A stretch of DNA of 7,179 nt from Gorillibacterium sp. Lineage in GTDB: Bacteria > Bacillota > Bacilli > Paenibacillales > NBRC-103111. A model generated the notes under the pieces. The model had not been told where the DNA came from and did no database searches. It saw only the letters and a program-made list of their open reading frames with translations. The DNA lies in contig JAIMBU010000122.1 in the NCBI GenBank assembly GCA_023511325.1, positions 1 through 7,179 on the forward strand, given 5' to 3'. The position numbers were made by a program, and so were the translations under genes. Below, piece by piece: positions 1 to 5,773 of the stretch; the first letter of the stretch is position 1; every line of letters begins with the position of its first letter.

Positions 1-28
1 CAACTAAATCAACTTCTACCATTGGCTG

Positions 29-56
29 ACTGTGAAAAATAAGCGTTTGTCACAGT
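29..56. repeat. Imperfect inverted repeat (ACTGTGA / TCACAGT)
   Basis: ACTGTGA at 29-35 is the exact reverse complement of TCACAGT at 50-56. Inside, after an A/G mismatch, AAA (37-39) faces TTT (46-48), leaving a 6-base loop. No long T-run follows on either strand, so it is a poor Rho-independent terminator. It could be a weak transcript end for an upstream gene or a dyad for a DNA-binding protein. The TGTGA/TCACA halves recall CRP/FNR/Rex-type sites, but the 14-base gap is wider than those sites have. Confidence 0.35.
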
Positions 57-144
57 TTCGTAACATTCTTGGGATGATGATCAAACTGCCAAGCTTTAAA
101 CCAACAGTTCACACGAAAATAATTGGAACGCTTTTGAGCTAATG

Positions 145-190
145 CCCATATGCTTCAAATATAACGTGGCTGGCAGCATGAAAACACCAG
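145..190 (+). promoter_or_regulatory. Possible sporulation promoter region for cwlJ-gerQ
   Basis: In Bacillus, cwlJ and gerQ are transcribed in the mother cell by sigma-E (established knowledge). Two weak matches to mother-cell -10 elements are visible. CATATGCT at 147-154 has no good -35 partner. CATGAAAA at 178-185 has an ATATA-containing -35-like segment (159-163) 14 bases upstream and would give a short leader before the ribosome binding site. No good sigma-A promoter is seen, which fits a sporulation gene, but neither candidate is strong. Confidence 0.25.
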
Positions 191-217
191 CTTATATGGG
201 AAAGGAAGGATAATTAC

Positions 218-649
218 ATGGCCGTAGTCAAGGCAAACTCTAGCGACGTTGATTTGCTTGCTCGGCTGATCCGGGCGGAAGCGGAAGGTGAAGGCGAACT
301 CGGTATGCTGATGGTTGGCAACGTGGTCGTTAACCGTGCGCTTGCCGACTGCCTCGACTTTCGCAATCAAAGAAACATCAATGATGTTGTTTTTCAAAGT
401 CCTGGCGGATTTGAAGCCACCCAATTCGGCTACTTTTATCAAAAAGCACGTGAGAGAGATAGGCGACTCGCTCAAAGAGCGATCAATGGGGAACGCCCTT
501 ACCCAGCAAGCAACTCGCTGTGGTATTTCCGCCCTACTGGCGAATGCCCCGCCCAGTGGTACAATCAACCCCTTACCGGAAAATACAAAAGTCACTGCTT
601 CTTTACCCCCCTTCCCGAGAACTGCCAAAGTCTCTTTTCTGGCCGTTAA
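218..649 (+). CDS. cwlJ: Spore cortex-lytic cell wall hydrolase CwlJ
   Basis: A 143-residue protein matching the length and sequence style of Bacillus CwlJ (about 142 residues), which degrades spore cortex peptidoglycan during germination, notably in response to Ca-dipicolinate. It is a SleB/CwlJ-type (Hydrolase_2) domain almost end to end. The segment RLIRAEAEGEGE (residues 16-27) holds E21, which aligns with the catalytic glutamate of SleB. It is followed by the typical VGNVVVNR (33-40), and by SLWYFRP and CPAQWYNQP near residues 99-117. There is no signal peptide, as expected for a mother-cell protein placed in the coat. The ATG at 218 has an AAAGGAAGGA binding site (201-210) 7 bases upstream. 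gerQ follows after 23 bases with no terminator between, so the two form an operon. Family identity is very secure; the role is inferred from the family. Confidence 0.96.
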   Translation: MAVVKANSSDVDLLARLIRAEAEGEGELGMLMVGNVVVNRALADCLDFRNQRNINDVVFQSPGGFEATQFGYFYQKARERDRRLAQRAINGERPYPASNSLWYFRPTGECPAQWYNQPLTGKYKSHCFFTPLPENCQSLFSGR

Positions 650-657
650 TTAAATTT

Positions 658-676
658 AGGAGGAATTATGAGATGA
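658..676 (+). promoter_or_regulatory. gerQ ribosome binding site with overlapping two-codon ORF
   Basis: A full AGGAGG lies at 658-663. Two ATGs follow. The first, at 668-670, is only 4 bases away and reads AUG-AGA-UGA (668-676). The second, at 673-675, is 9 bases away and opens gerQ. The UGA of the dipeptide frame overlaps the gerQ AUG. The better spacing and the long open frame make 673 the gerQ start; whether the minigene is ever translated is unknown. Confidence 0.6.
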
Positions 677-1194
677 GCGTACACGAACAAGAACAATATT
701 ATTTCCGACCTTATGGATTTATGCCTTACGGCTCCCCAACACAGCCAGCAACTGGTTTTCCATTCCCAGCTGGAGCGACGGACTACCCCAAAGCAACGAC
801 TAGTGGTGTTCCGCAAGGTTATGCGCAGAATCCTCAAGCTTACGGTCAGGCCTTAGTGCCCGGGGCCGTTCCAGCCGGCACACCGATCACTCCTACTGGT
901 ATTCCTGTGCCCGGCGCTTTACCACCAGGACGAACCGAAGAATCTTATGTGGAGAATATCCTCCGCCTCAACTTAGGGAAAGTAGCTACGATTTATATGA
1001 CCTACGAAAATAATGTGGAGTGGAACGCCAAAATATTTAAAGGCCGTTTAGAAGCTGCCGGAAGAGATCATATCATCATTAGTGACGCTACGACGGGTAA
1101 ACGCTATCTGCTCCTTACCATCAACTTGGATTATATTACTTTTGACGAAGAACTAAATTACTTTAATACGCCTGGTGTGCCCCTTCCACGTTAA
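673..1194 (+). CDS. gerQ: Spore coat protein GerQ
   Basis: A 173-residue protein with the two-part build of GerQ (181 residues in B. subtilis), the inner-coat protein needed for CwlJ to be present and active in the spore. Residues 1-85 are low-complexity, rich in Pro, Gly, Tyr, Ala and Gln, and probably disordered. The conserved domain runs from about residue 88 to 165, starting ESYVENILRLNLGK and including ATIYMTYENNVEWN, IFKGRLEAAGRDHIIISD and a LDYITFDEELNYF end. It lies directly after cwlJ, as in the B. cereus group; in B. subtilis the two are unlinked. The in-frame extension back to 520 lies inside cwlJ in another frame and is rejected in favour of the ATG with AGGAGG. Unusually, the first lysine is residue 40, whereas B. 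subtilis GerQ is cross-linked by transglutaminase through lysines at its extreme N-terminus. Confidence 0.95.
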   Translation: MSVHEQEQYYFRPYGFMPYGSPTQPATGFPFPAGATDYPKATTSGVPQGYAQNPQAYGQALVPGAVPAGTPITPTGIPVPGALPPGRTEESYVENILRLNLGKVATIYMTYENNVEWNAKIFKGRLEAAGRDHIIISDATTGKRYLLLTINLDYITFDEELNYFNTPGVPLPR

Positions 1195-1217
1195 TAAGTA
1201 ACTGAATACTTTTTCTC

Positions 1218-1259
1218 AAGCCTAGCCTAAGGGACCTCCCCGAGGCTCGGCTTTTTTTT
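1218..1259 (+). terminator. Rho-independent terminator of cwlJ-gerQ
   Basis: AAGCCTAGCCT (1218-1228) pairs with AGGCTCGGCTT (1243-1253), an 11-bp stem with one T/C mismatch. A GGGA/TCCC pair inside the loop can extend it. Eight Ts (1252-1259) follow. CCTAAGG (1226-1232), which includes part of the left arm, can also pair with CCTTAGG at 1262-1268, but the terminator is clearly the more stable fold. It lies 24 bases after the gerQ stop codon. Confidence 0.9.
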
Positions 1260-1368
1260 AGCCTTAGGTATCCATCAGATGATAAGAACAAATAATAAGA
1301 ATATCGTCCACAGGATGAGCTATTTGGGCTAATAACAGCCGATAAGCCGTGACAAAAAGCGTAGAGAT

Positions 1369-1398
1369 TTCATTTATTGGGTAAGGAAATGGTACAAT
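1369..1398 (+). promoter_or_regulatory. Likely sigma-A extended -10 promoter of yfhP
   Basis: TGGTACAAT at 1390-1398 is an extended -10 element (TGnTACAAT). A poor -35 (TTCATT, 1369-1374) lies 18 bases upstream. Transcription would begin near 1405 and give a short leader holding the AGGAGG at 1416-1421. The long TTG-initiated frame starting at 1377 would begin upstream of this promoter, which supports the later ATG start. Confidence 0.5.
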
Positions 1399-1430
1399 CA
1401 AAGAGTAAAGACGACAGGAGGGATTTATTC

Positions 1431-2420
1431 ATGGACACGGGAACCCATCTCCTTATTGGTGTGGGGCTCGCAGGTCTTGCCCATCTCGATCCAGTAATCG
1501 CTGGTAATACGACCGCCGCTGTTGCCATTATGCTGGGGACTGTTCTTGGATCGCAAGCACCTGATGCAGACGGTCTTCTACGCTTTCGCGGGAATGCGGT
1601 TTATATAAAAAACCATCGAGGCACATCACATTCTTTTCCTGCTTTAATTCTCTGGTCACTGATTATTACCAGCGTAATCTCATTATTTTTCCCAAGCGTC
1701 CCTTGGCTCCATCTTGGAGCATGGGTAGCGGGTGCTGTGTTTTTTCATGTGTTTACCGATTTGTTTAATACCTATGGAACACAAGCGGCAAAACCGATCA
1801 CGGATAAATGGATCGCTTGGAATATCATTCACATCTTTGATCCGTTTATTTTCTTTTCCCATCTGCTGGCTATCTGTCTATGGGCATTGCATGTGGCGGC
1901 CCCTCAGGTCATTTTCCTGACCTTATACATCATGATTGCACTGTATTATGTGTGGAGGACCATCCATCATTACCTGCTGGAACAGCACACTAAGCTGCAG
2001 GATACCGATTTTCATGTAGGAGATCGCATATATTTATTCCCCACCGTGAAGATGAGCATCTGGAATGTGGTGAAACGGAGGTATGACGGAACTTTTGTTG
2101 TCGGTGAACTGAAAAACAATAAGTTACACTGGATCGACCGAGTCGCCTGTCAACACCATCCTGCTGTTGAAATATCCAAGGCTCACCCAGATGTAAAAGC
2201 ATTCCTTTATTTTTCCTCCTTTGCCTGTGCTGAGGTTCGCGAGCTTGACAATGGGTATGAGGTACGTTGGGCTGATGTCCGCTATCGCCACCGCAAACAG
2301 TATCCATTCATCGCAGTGCTGCGGATGGATGAGCATTATCAGCCGCAGCACTCCTACGTCGGTTGGGTTAGCGATTCTCGACTGGAGAAGAAGTTGCACC
2401 CGGATATAATCTATAAGTAA
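1431..2420 (+). CDS. yfhP: YfhP-type membrane-bound metal-dependent hydrolase (YdjM/DUF457 family)
   Basis: A 329-residue protein beginning MDTGTHLLIGVGLAGLAHLD, the hallmark start of YfhP (about 327 residues in B. subtilis). Residues 1-180 form the YdjM-like membrane domain, with hydrophobic segments near 24-40, 70-87, 92-108, 140-155 and 159-176. Likely metal ligands are H6, D45/D47 in APDAD, H62 and H67 in NHRGTSHS, H106 and D110 in HVFTDLFNTYGT, and H134/D137 in HIFDP. Residues 181-329 are soluble and probably cytoplasmic, a module found in YfhP but not in short YdjM proteins. The substrate is unknown. B. subtilis YfhP has been linked to negative control of nearby genes, but the mechanism is unclear. 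The ATG at 1431 is chosen for the AGGAGG at 1416-1421 (9-base spacing) and the family-typical MDTGTH start. Confidence 0.9.
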   Translation: MDTGTHLLIGVGLAGLAHLDPVIAGNTTAAVAIMLGTVLGSQAPDADGLLRFRGNAVYIKNHRGTSHSFPALILWSLIITSVISLFFPSVPWLHLGAWVAGAVFFHVFTDLFNTYGTQAAKPITDKWIAWNIIHIFDPFIFFSHLLAICLWALHVAAPQVIFLTLYIMIALYYVWRTIHHYLLEQHTKLQDTDFHVGDRIYLFPTVKMSIWNVVKRRYDGTFVVGELKNNKLHWIDRVACQHHPAVEISKAHPDVKAFLYFSSFACAEVRELDNGYEVRWADVRYRHRKQYPFIAVLRMDEHYQPQHSYVGWVSDSRLEKKLHPDIIYK

Positions 2421-2421
2421 A

Positions 2422-2455
2422 ACAAAGAGGTCGGTATAATAACCGACCTCTTTGT
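2422..2455. terminator. Perfect 14-bp hairpin, terminator best suited to - strand transcripts
   Basis: ACAAAGAGGTCGGT (2422-2435) and ACCGACCTCTTTGT (2442-2455) are perfect reverse complements around the loop ATAATA. On the - strand the stem is followed by a U-rich tail (CTCTTTGTTTTACTT), a good intrinsic terminator. On the + strand the tail is CTCTTTGTAACAG, with few Ts, so it should end yfhP transcripts less well and may let some reach the small downstream gene. It is the only good terminator visible downstream of trpS. Confidence 0.85.
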
Positions 2456-2481
2456 AACAGTTGACGAAGGGAGCTTATCTG

Positions 2482-2676
2482 ATGAAGCCAGTTCTCGCTC
2501 TGACCTACGCCATCATCTCGATTGTTTTTATGCTTGGCATCAGCTTTGCTATCAGTCTACGGATGCCTTTTCTCACCTTGGCATTAGCCGTTGTCACGGT
2601 TCTATTTATTGGCTCTGGCTTTGTTCTCAAGGCAAGAATGAGAAAACGTTCGCTCAGTCCAACAGAAGAAAGCTAA
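2482..2676 (+). CDS. Small two-helix membrane protein (resembles YlaF/DUF5325)
   Basis: A 64-residue hydrophobic protein with two predicted transmembrane helices (about residues 4-25 and 29-49), joined by a short SLRMP turn, and a basic tail KARMRKR (50-56). The ATG at 2482 has AAGGGAG (2467-2473) 8 bases upstream. The TTG at 2461 in the same frame has no suitable site and is rejected. The overall pattern (short N-terminus, helix, turn, helix ending in FVLKAR) resembles the DUF5325/YlaF family, judged from memory and not certain. No function is known. It lies 61 bases after yfhP across the 2422-2455 hairpin, with no clear promoter of its own, so it may depend on read-through from yfhP. It ends 20 bases from the convergent trpS stop. 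Confidence 0.75.
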   Translation: MKPVLALTYAIISIVFMLGISFAISLRMPFLTLALAVVTVLFIGSGFVLKARMRKRSLSPTEES

Positions 2677-2696
2677 TAATTTAAAAGATAGGCATT

Positions 2697-3680
2697 CTAC
2701 AAATTAATAAAGCCCATCCGTTTCTTGGCTTCCAGTAGAACAGGGCGAGCTACAGCTTCAGCTTCCTTTGCACCTTTGCGGAGAATATCATATATAGAGC
2801 CGGAACTGCGAAGCTCTTCATAACGCTGTTGAATGGGTAATAAGGTCGCAACGATGACTTCTGCTAAATCCTTCTTGAAGTTGCCATAACCTTGCCCTTC
2901 ATACTTAGCTTCAATTTCAGCAAAGGTCAAATTAGAGCAGTGTGTATAAATGGTCATCAGATTACTGATTTCGGGTTTTGTCGCAGGATCGTATTTTACC
3001 TCGCGACCAGAATCGGTTACAGCTCTGCTGACCTTTTTGCGTATAACCTCTGGTGGGTCCAGCATGAGGATGTAGCTTGCTGGGGTTGGACTGCTTTTGC
3101 TCATTTTCTTCGAAGCGTCATCCAACGACATGATGCGAGCTCCAGTTTTCTGAATTAGCGGCTCAGGCAAAGTAAAGAGTTCACCATAGCGCGTGTTAAA
3201 ACGATGTCCAATGTCCCGGGTCAGTTCAACATGTTGTTTTTGATCCTCGCCAATGGGTACTAGATCAGGGTTATATAACAGAATATCCGCAGCCTGGAGA
3301 GCTGGATACGTGAACAAACCCGCACCTACCGATTCTTTACCGAAGGATTTATCCTTAAACTGTGTCATCCGCTCAAGTTCACCAAGGTAGGCTATTGTCG
3401 TTAGCAACCAGCCCATTTCAGCATGGCTAGGAACACTGGATTGTAAGAATATCGTAGATCTGTCGGGATCAAGCCCCGAGGCTACATAAAGCAATGCAAC
3501 CTCTTCAATATAAGATCTAAGCGCTGCTGGTTCTTGTTGCACCGTAATGGCGTGTAAATCGGCTAGCATGTAATAACTTTCGTGCGTCTCTTGCAACTCA
3601 ACAAAATTTTTGATTGCTCCAATGTAATTGCCAAGTGTTAATCGACCACTTGTTTGAATCCCCGATAATACCTTTTTCAT
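2697..3680 (-). CDS. trpS: Tryptophan--tRNA ligase (TrpRS)
   Basis: A 327-residue class Ic aminoacyl-tRNA synthetase that charges tRNA-Trp with tryptophan using ATP. The length is standard for bacterial TrpRS (about 326-340). The HIGH-type signature is T15-L-G-N18 in SGRLTLGNYIGA; the TxGN variant is normal in Bacillus. DLHAITV (41-47), GELERMTQFKDK (100-111) and GEDQKQHVELTRD (144-156) are typical TrpRS blocks, and KMSKS is at 192-196. D132, in YPALQAADIL, matches the residue that binds the indole nitrogen in Geobacillus TrpRS. Position 129, Met in that enzyme as I recall it, is Gln here. The ATG at 3680 has AAGGGGA about 9-10 bases upstream. The gene has its own promoter and a T-box leader, so expression rises when uncharged tRNA-Trp accumulates. 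No terminator follows its stop directly; the nearest is the hairpin at 2422-2455. Confidence 0.97.
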   Translation of the reverse strand: MKKVLSGIQTSGRLTLGNYIGAIKNFVELQETHESYYMLADLHAITVQQEPAALRSYIEEVALLYVASGLDPDRSTIFLQSSVPSHAEMGWLLTTIAYLGELERMTQFKDKSFGKESVGAGLFTYPALQAADILLYNPDLVPIGEDQKQHVELTRDIGHRFNTRYGELFTLPEPLIQKTGARIMSLDDASKKMSKSSPTPASYILMLDPPEVIRKKVSRAVTDSGREVKYDPATKPEISNLMTIYTHCSNLTFAEIEAKYEGQGYGNFKKDLAEVIVATLLPIQQRYEELRSSGSIYDILRKGAKEAEAVARPVLLEAKKRMGFINL

Positions 3681-3716
3681 CGCTCAAGTTCCCCTTTCAC
3701 AGTTTAAAATAAACAC

Positions 3717-3749
3717 AAAAAGGCCTATCTCCGCAAGGGACGATAGACC
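3717..3749 (-). terminator. T-box-controlled terminator of the trpS leader
   Basis: On the - strand GGTCTATC(g)TCC pairs with GGAGATAGGCC around a CUUGC loop, with one bulged G and one G-U pair, followed by UUUUU and a further U-rich stretch (UGUGUUUAUUUU). The 5' arm begins in the last bases of the T-box sequence, so the antiterminator and terminator are mutually exclusive, as the mechanism requires. Confidence 0.9.
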
Positions 3750-4021
3750 GTGGTGCCACCCTCATTCGCTACCGCCAAAACGCCCAAGAAACAAGCATTC
3801 TGAATATAGCCTTTGAATAGCTTTGGTAACGGAAAGCTAATCCGTGCCGCCTACCAGAATCCAAACGATTTAGTCTTAATTAAGCAACTATTCGTTTCTT
3901 CCTTCGGCTTTATGCTCAAGGACCCATTCAGCAAATCCGCCACACTGGCTTTCAGCAAATGCCAGCTCTCTGTGGTGACAAAATTAGCTTACTTTTTCCC
4001 GTCAAAGCATCATGTAAAGTT
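3717..4021 (-). promoter_or_regulatory. tRNA-Trp-sensing T-box riboswitch leader of trpS
   Basis: This leader of roughly 340 nt precedes trpS. The T-box sequence AGGGTGGCACCACGG is at 3762-3748 (- strand). Stem I is visible: basal ATGCT (4010-4006) with AGCAT (3916-3912), then upper helices CCACA/TGTGG (3975-3971 with 3944-3940) and CTGGC/GCCAG (3965-3961 with 3949-3945), separated by a GAGAG bulge. The specifier codon UGG (Trp) lies at 3926-3924 in GAAUGGGU. The UGGN bulge reads UGGC; its C would pair with discriminator G73, the usual base of bacterial tRNA-Trp, so both anticodon and acceptor contacts point to the same tRNA. AAACGA and TCGTTT (3895-3890 and 3866-3861) look like the Stem II region. 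Uncharged tRNA-Trp should stabilise the antiterminator and switch trpS on. Confidence 0.95.
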
Positions 4022-4027
4022 GTTGTT

Positions 4028-4055
4028 ATTATACTCCTCTAAAGAAGAAAGTCAA
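4028..4055 (-). promoter_or_regulatory. Sigma-A promoter of the trpS T-box leader
   Basis: On the - strand TTGACT (4055-4050) and a perfect TATAAT (4033-4028) are separated by 16 bases. Transcription should start near 4021, just before the T-box Stem I. The -35 element overlaps the TGA stop codon (4054-4052) of the upstream protease gene. Confidence 0.88.
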
Positions 4056-5518
4056 TTGACTGCTTTAAGTGTTAAGGGGAGTTCATAGTTCAGGGTTAGA
4101 ATTCCTGCGCTATCCTTCCATGAGAAAGCCGGGAAGGCACTCTTTAATTTGGCCAAATCTGTGTAGGAATAATTATCTTGTAGCACCATAGCTTTGTCAG
4201 CACTGGTAAAGGTTTGTACTTTTCCATTTAAATTAAACCTTACAGCTTGTGTCTTGCCGCCCTGCCATTCTAGCTTGGCGTCCAGCATGCTGGAGACCAG
4301 CTTGGAGAGAACGTAAATCTTACCATCCTTGCGAATAAGGGGAATCTCCCCATCAAACGTAACACCATTTATCGTATAGCTTTCCTTCGCAAGAGCAACA
4401 TTAATGTCCTTGCCACCCGCTAGTCTGATCGCCGTGAAAAGTTGACTGATGCTTTCGTCTACAGCTACATTGGGAAGAATGCCTATCTTGTTCACTTTGT
4501 GATGTTTGGCAGTAAAATATTCATGAGTCGTAATCTTAAGAATGGCGCCCTCCTCAAACGAGGCAACTTGCTGCATAACCCCTTTACCATAGGTCTTCGT
4601 TCCGATGACTTTGGCTATGCCATAGTCTTGAAGCGCACCAGTCAGCATCTCGGATGCACTAGCTGTGTTTTCATTGACCAGAATATAAACTGGCACTCCA
4701 ACCTCACTGCCATCCGTAATCGACTGAATGGTTTCGACACCATCTTTATCACGGAAGAATGCGAACGTACCTTCCTTGATAAACCGCGATGCGATGTCTA
4801 TTGCCGACTGTACTTCACCGCCTCCGTTATCACGCAGATCTAATACAAGGGCATGCATATTCTTCTGCTTAAGGGTATCAAGAGCAGCATTGAATTCCTC
4901 GACAGCACGTTGATTAAAACCACCTAACTGCAAATAGCCAATTTGGTCAGAGAACATATCAACAATAACTTGAGGTGTTTCAATGATTGCAAATCCAACC
5001 GTAATATTAATCGTTTGAGTTCCACGAGAGATGCCAAGTGCAACGGTTGCCCCCTCTTCAGTCGGAACATATTTGGTGAATATAGCTGGAAATGTTGCGG
5101 CGGTTACCTTCTCACCAGCAACCGTGGTAATCACATCGCCTTTGAGGATTCCAGCTTTCTCTGCTGGAGAATCTGCCATTACATCTGTAATCAAAACACT
5201 TTGACCAGACAGATCATACTGAATGCCAATGCGGTAATATACACCGTTTAATTGATCAGTAAATTCCTGTGCTTCCTCAGGTATATAGTAATCGGTGTAA
5301 GGGTCCTCTAAAGAATTCATCATTCCGCGAATCGCTGCGTTGACAAGATCATCTTCATTAGATGCATTTAAATAGTAGTCCTTGATCAACTGAATTACCT
5401 CTTCAATCCGTTCTACGCCACCGGCTGACGTACTTGCCGCCGCATATGTAGCTGGTGTGTACGTTAGAAAAACAGATAAACATATTGCAATAAGGACAAA
5501 TCTTTTTTTGATACTCAC
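4052..5518 (-). CDS. Secreted S41-family carboxy-terminal processing protease (CtpA/CtpB-like) with C-terminal copper-amine-oxidase-N-like domain
   Basis: A 488-residue exported serine protease. A signal peptide (SIKKR, then a hydrophobic core, ending near TYAAA at about residue 28) directs it across the membrane. An N-terminal helical cap (35-85) is followed by a PDZ domain (about 90-175, with SPAEKAGILKGDVITTVAGE) and the S41 catalytic domain (about 180-355). The likely catalytic set is S287 in NTASASE, K312 in YGKG and Q316, matching the 25- and 4-residue spacings of CtpB/Tsp; DLRDNGGG is at 227-234. Residues about 378-480 (INGVTFDGEIPLIRKDGKIY and a following LDAKLEWQG) look like the copper amine oxidase N-terminal-type domain common in Paenibacillaceae surface proteins. 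The GTG at 5518 is preferred: GGAGG lies 10 bases upstream and the promoter places the transcript start near 5558, after the alternative GTG at 5578. Its substrate is unknown. Confidence 0.9.
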   Translation of the reverse strand: MSIKKRFVLIAICLSVFLTYTPATYAAASTSAGGVERIEEVIQLIKDYYLNASNEDDLVNAAIRGMMNSLEDPYTDYYIPEEAQEFTDQLNGVYYRIGIQYDLSGQSVLITDVMADSPAEKAGILKGDVITTVAGEKVTAATFPAIFTKYVPTEEGATVALGISRGTQTINITVGFAIIETPQVIVDMFSDQIGYLQLGGFNQRAVEEFNAALDTLKQKNMHALVLDLRDNGGGEVQSAIDIASRFIKEGTFAFFRDKDGVETIQSITDGSEVGVPVYILVNENTASASEMLTGALQDYGIAKVIGTKTYGKGVMQQVASFEEGAILKITTHEYFTAKHHKVNKIGILPNVAVDESISQLFTAIRLAGGKDINVALAKESYTINGVTFDGEIPLIRKDGKIYVLSKLVSSMLDAKLEWQGGKTQAVRFNLNGKVQTFTSADKAMVLQDNYSYTDLAKLKSAFPAFSWKDSAGILTLNYELPLTLKAVN

Positions 5519-5564
5519 AGCTTCCCTGCCTCCATCTATGTATAGGGTACCTAACAGTAGCCTT

Positions 5565-5593
5565 ACTATAATCCTCACTTAATCTTGAGTCAA
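5565..5593 (-). promoter_or_regulatory. Sigma-A promoter of the S41 protease gene
   Basis: On the - strand TTGACT (5593-5588) and TATAGT (5570-5565) are separated by exactly 17 bases, close to consensus. The start would fall near 5558, giving a leader of about 40 nt with GGAGG (5533-5529) before the GTG at 5518. This argues against initiation at 5578. Confidence 0.8.
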
Positions 5594-5715
5594 CAGCATT
5601 TCTCTAAAGCTCCATGATCGGTCAAAAAGTTTTATAGATCCAGTCATAGCAAGGATTCTCTAATATATACAGAGGATTGAGAGGAATAACCCTAAAGGGT
5701 CGCACGGAAAGCAAG

Positions 5716-5757
5716 AAAAAACCTCCGTAGTCGCTGCCAGAGCAGGATCAGAGGTTT
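5716..5757 (-). terminator. Rho-independent terminator of the symporter gene
   Basis: On the - strand AAACCTC (5757-5751) pairs with GAGGTTT (5725-5719), with an inner CTGC/GCAG helix, and is followed by a run of six Ts (5721-5716). It sits 17 bases after the symporter stop codon and separates that gene from the protease unit. Confidence 0.85.
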
Positions 5758-5773
5758 CTCTTAGGACTTATTC

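Larger units (their letters stand above)
1..217. other. Non-coding region upstream of cwlJ
   Basis: No gene is supported here. On the + strand one frame is open from base 1 to a TAA at 40-42, which could be the last 13 codons of a gene beyond the window edge. On the - strand an ATG at 22-20 opens a frame running off the edge but has no ribosome binding site. Neither can be called. The stretch holds an imperfect inverted repeat (29-56) and must contain the cwlJ promoter, for which only weak candidates are visible. Confidence 0.5.

Noticed and set aside
155..628. 157-codon open frame on the - strand opposite cwlJ
   Set aside because: It lies almost wholly opposite a secure cwlJ gene, has no recognisable domain and no good ribosome binding site; it is a shadow frame.
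520..672. N-terminal extension of gerQ into cwlJ
   Set aside because: It overlaps conserved cwlJ sequence in another frame, while the ATG at 673 has an AGGAGG 9 bases upstream and gives a family-typical length.
1327..1340. GGCT-N6-AGCC hairpin between gerQ and yfhP
   Set aside because: Four-base arms without a T-tract; expected by chance in a sequence of this size.
1990..2399. Two overlapping - strand frames opposite yfhP
   Set aside because: They lie opposite the conserved C-terminal part of yfhP and have no supporting signals.
2461..2466. TTGACG as a possible -35 for the small membrane protein gene
   Set aside because: No -10-like sequence lies at the right distance; that position already falls at the start codon.
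3813..4088. 91-codon + strand frame between trpS and the protease gene
   Set aside because: It is antisense to the T-box leader and trpS promoter, whose base pairing explains the sequence; no domain is recognisable.
4442..4843. 133-codon + strand frame within the protease gene
   Set aside because: It is opposite the S41 catalytic domain, whose motifs are intact on the other strand; the product looks random.
5689..5700. Short palindrome ACCCTAAAGGGT between the protease promoter and the symporter terminator
   Set aside because: Only 5-bp arms with no T-run or recognised operator; too short to interpret.
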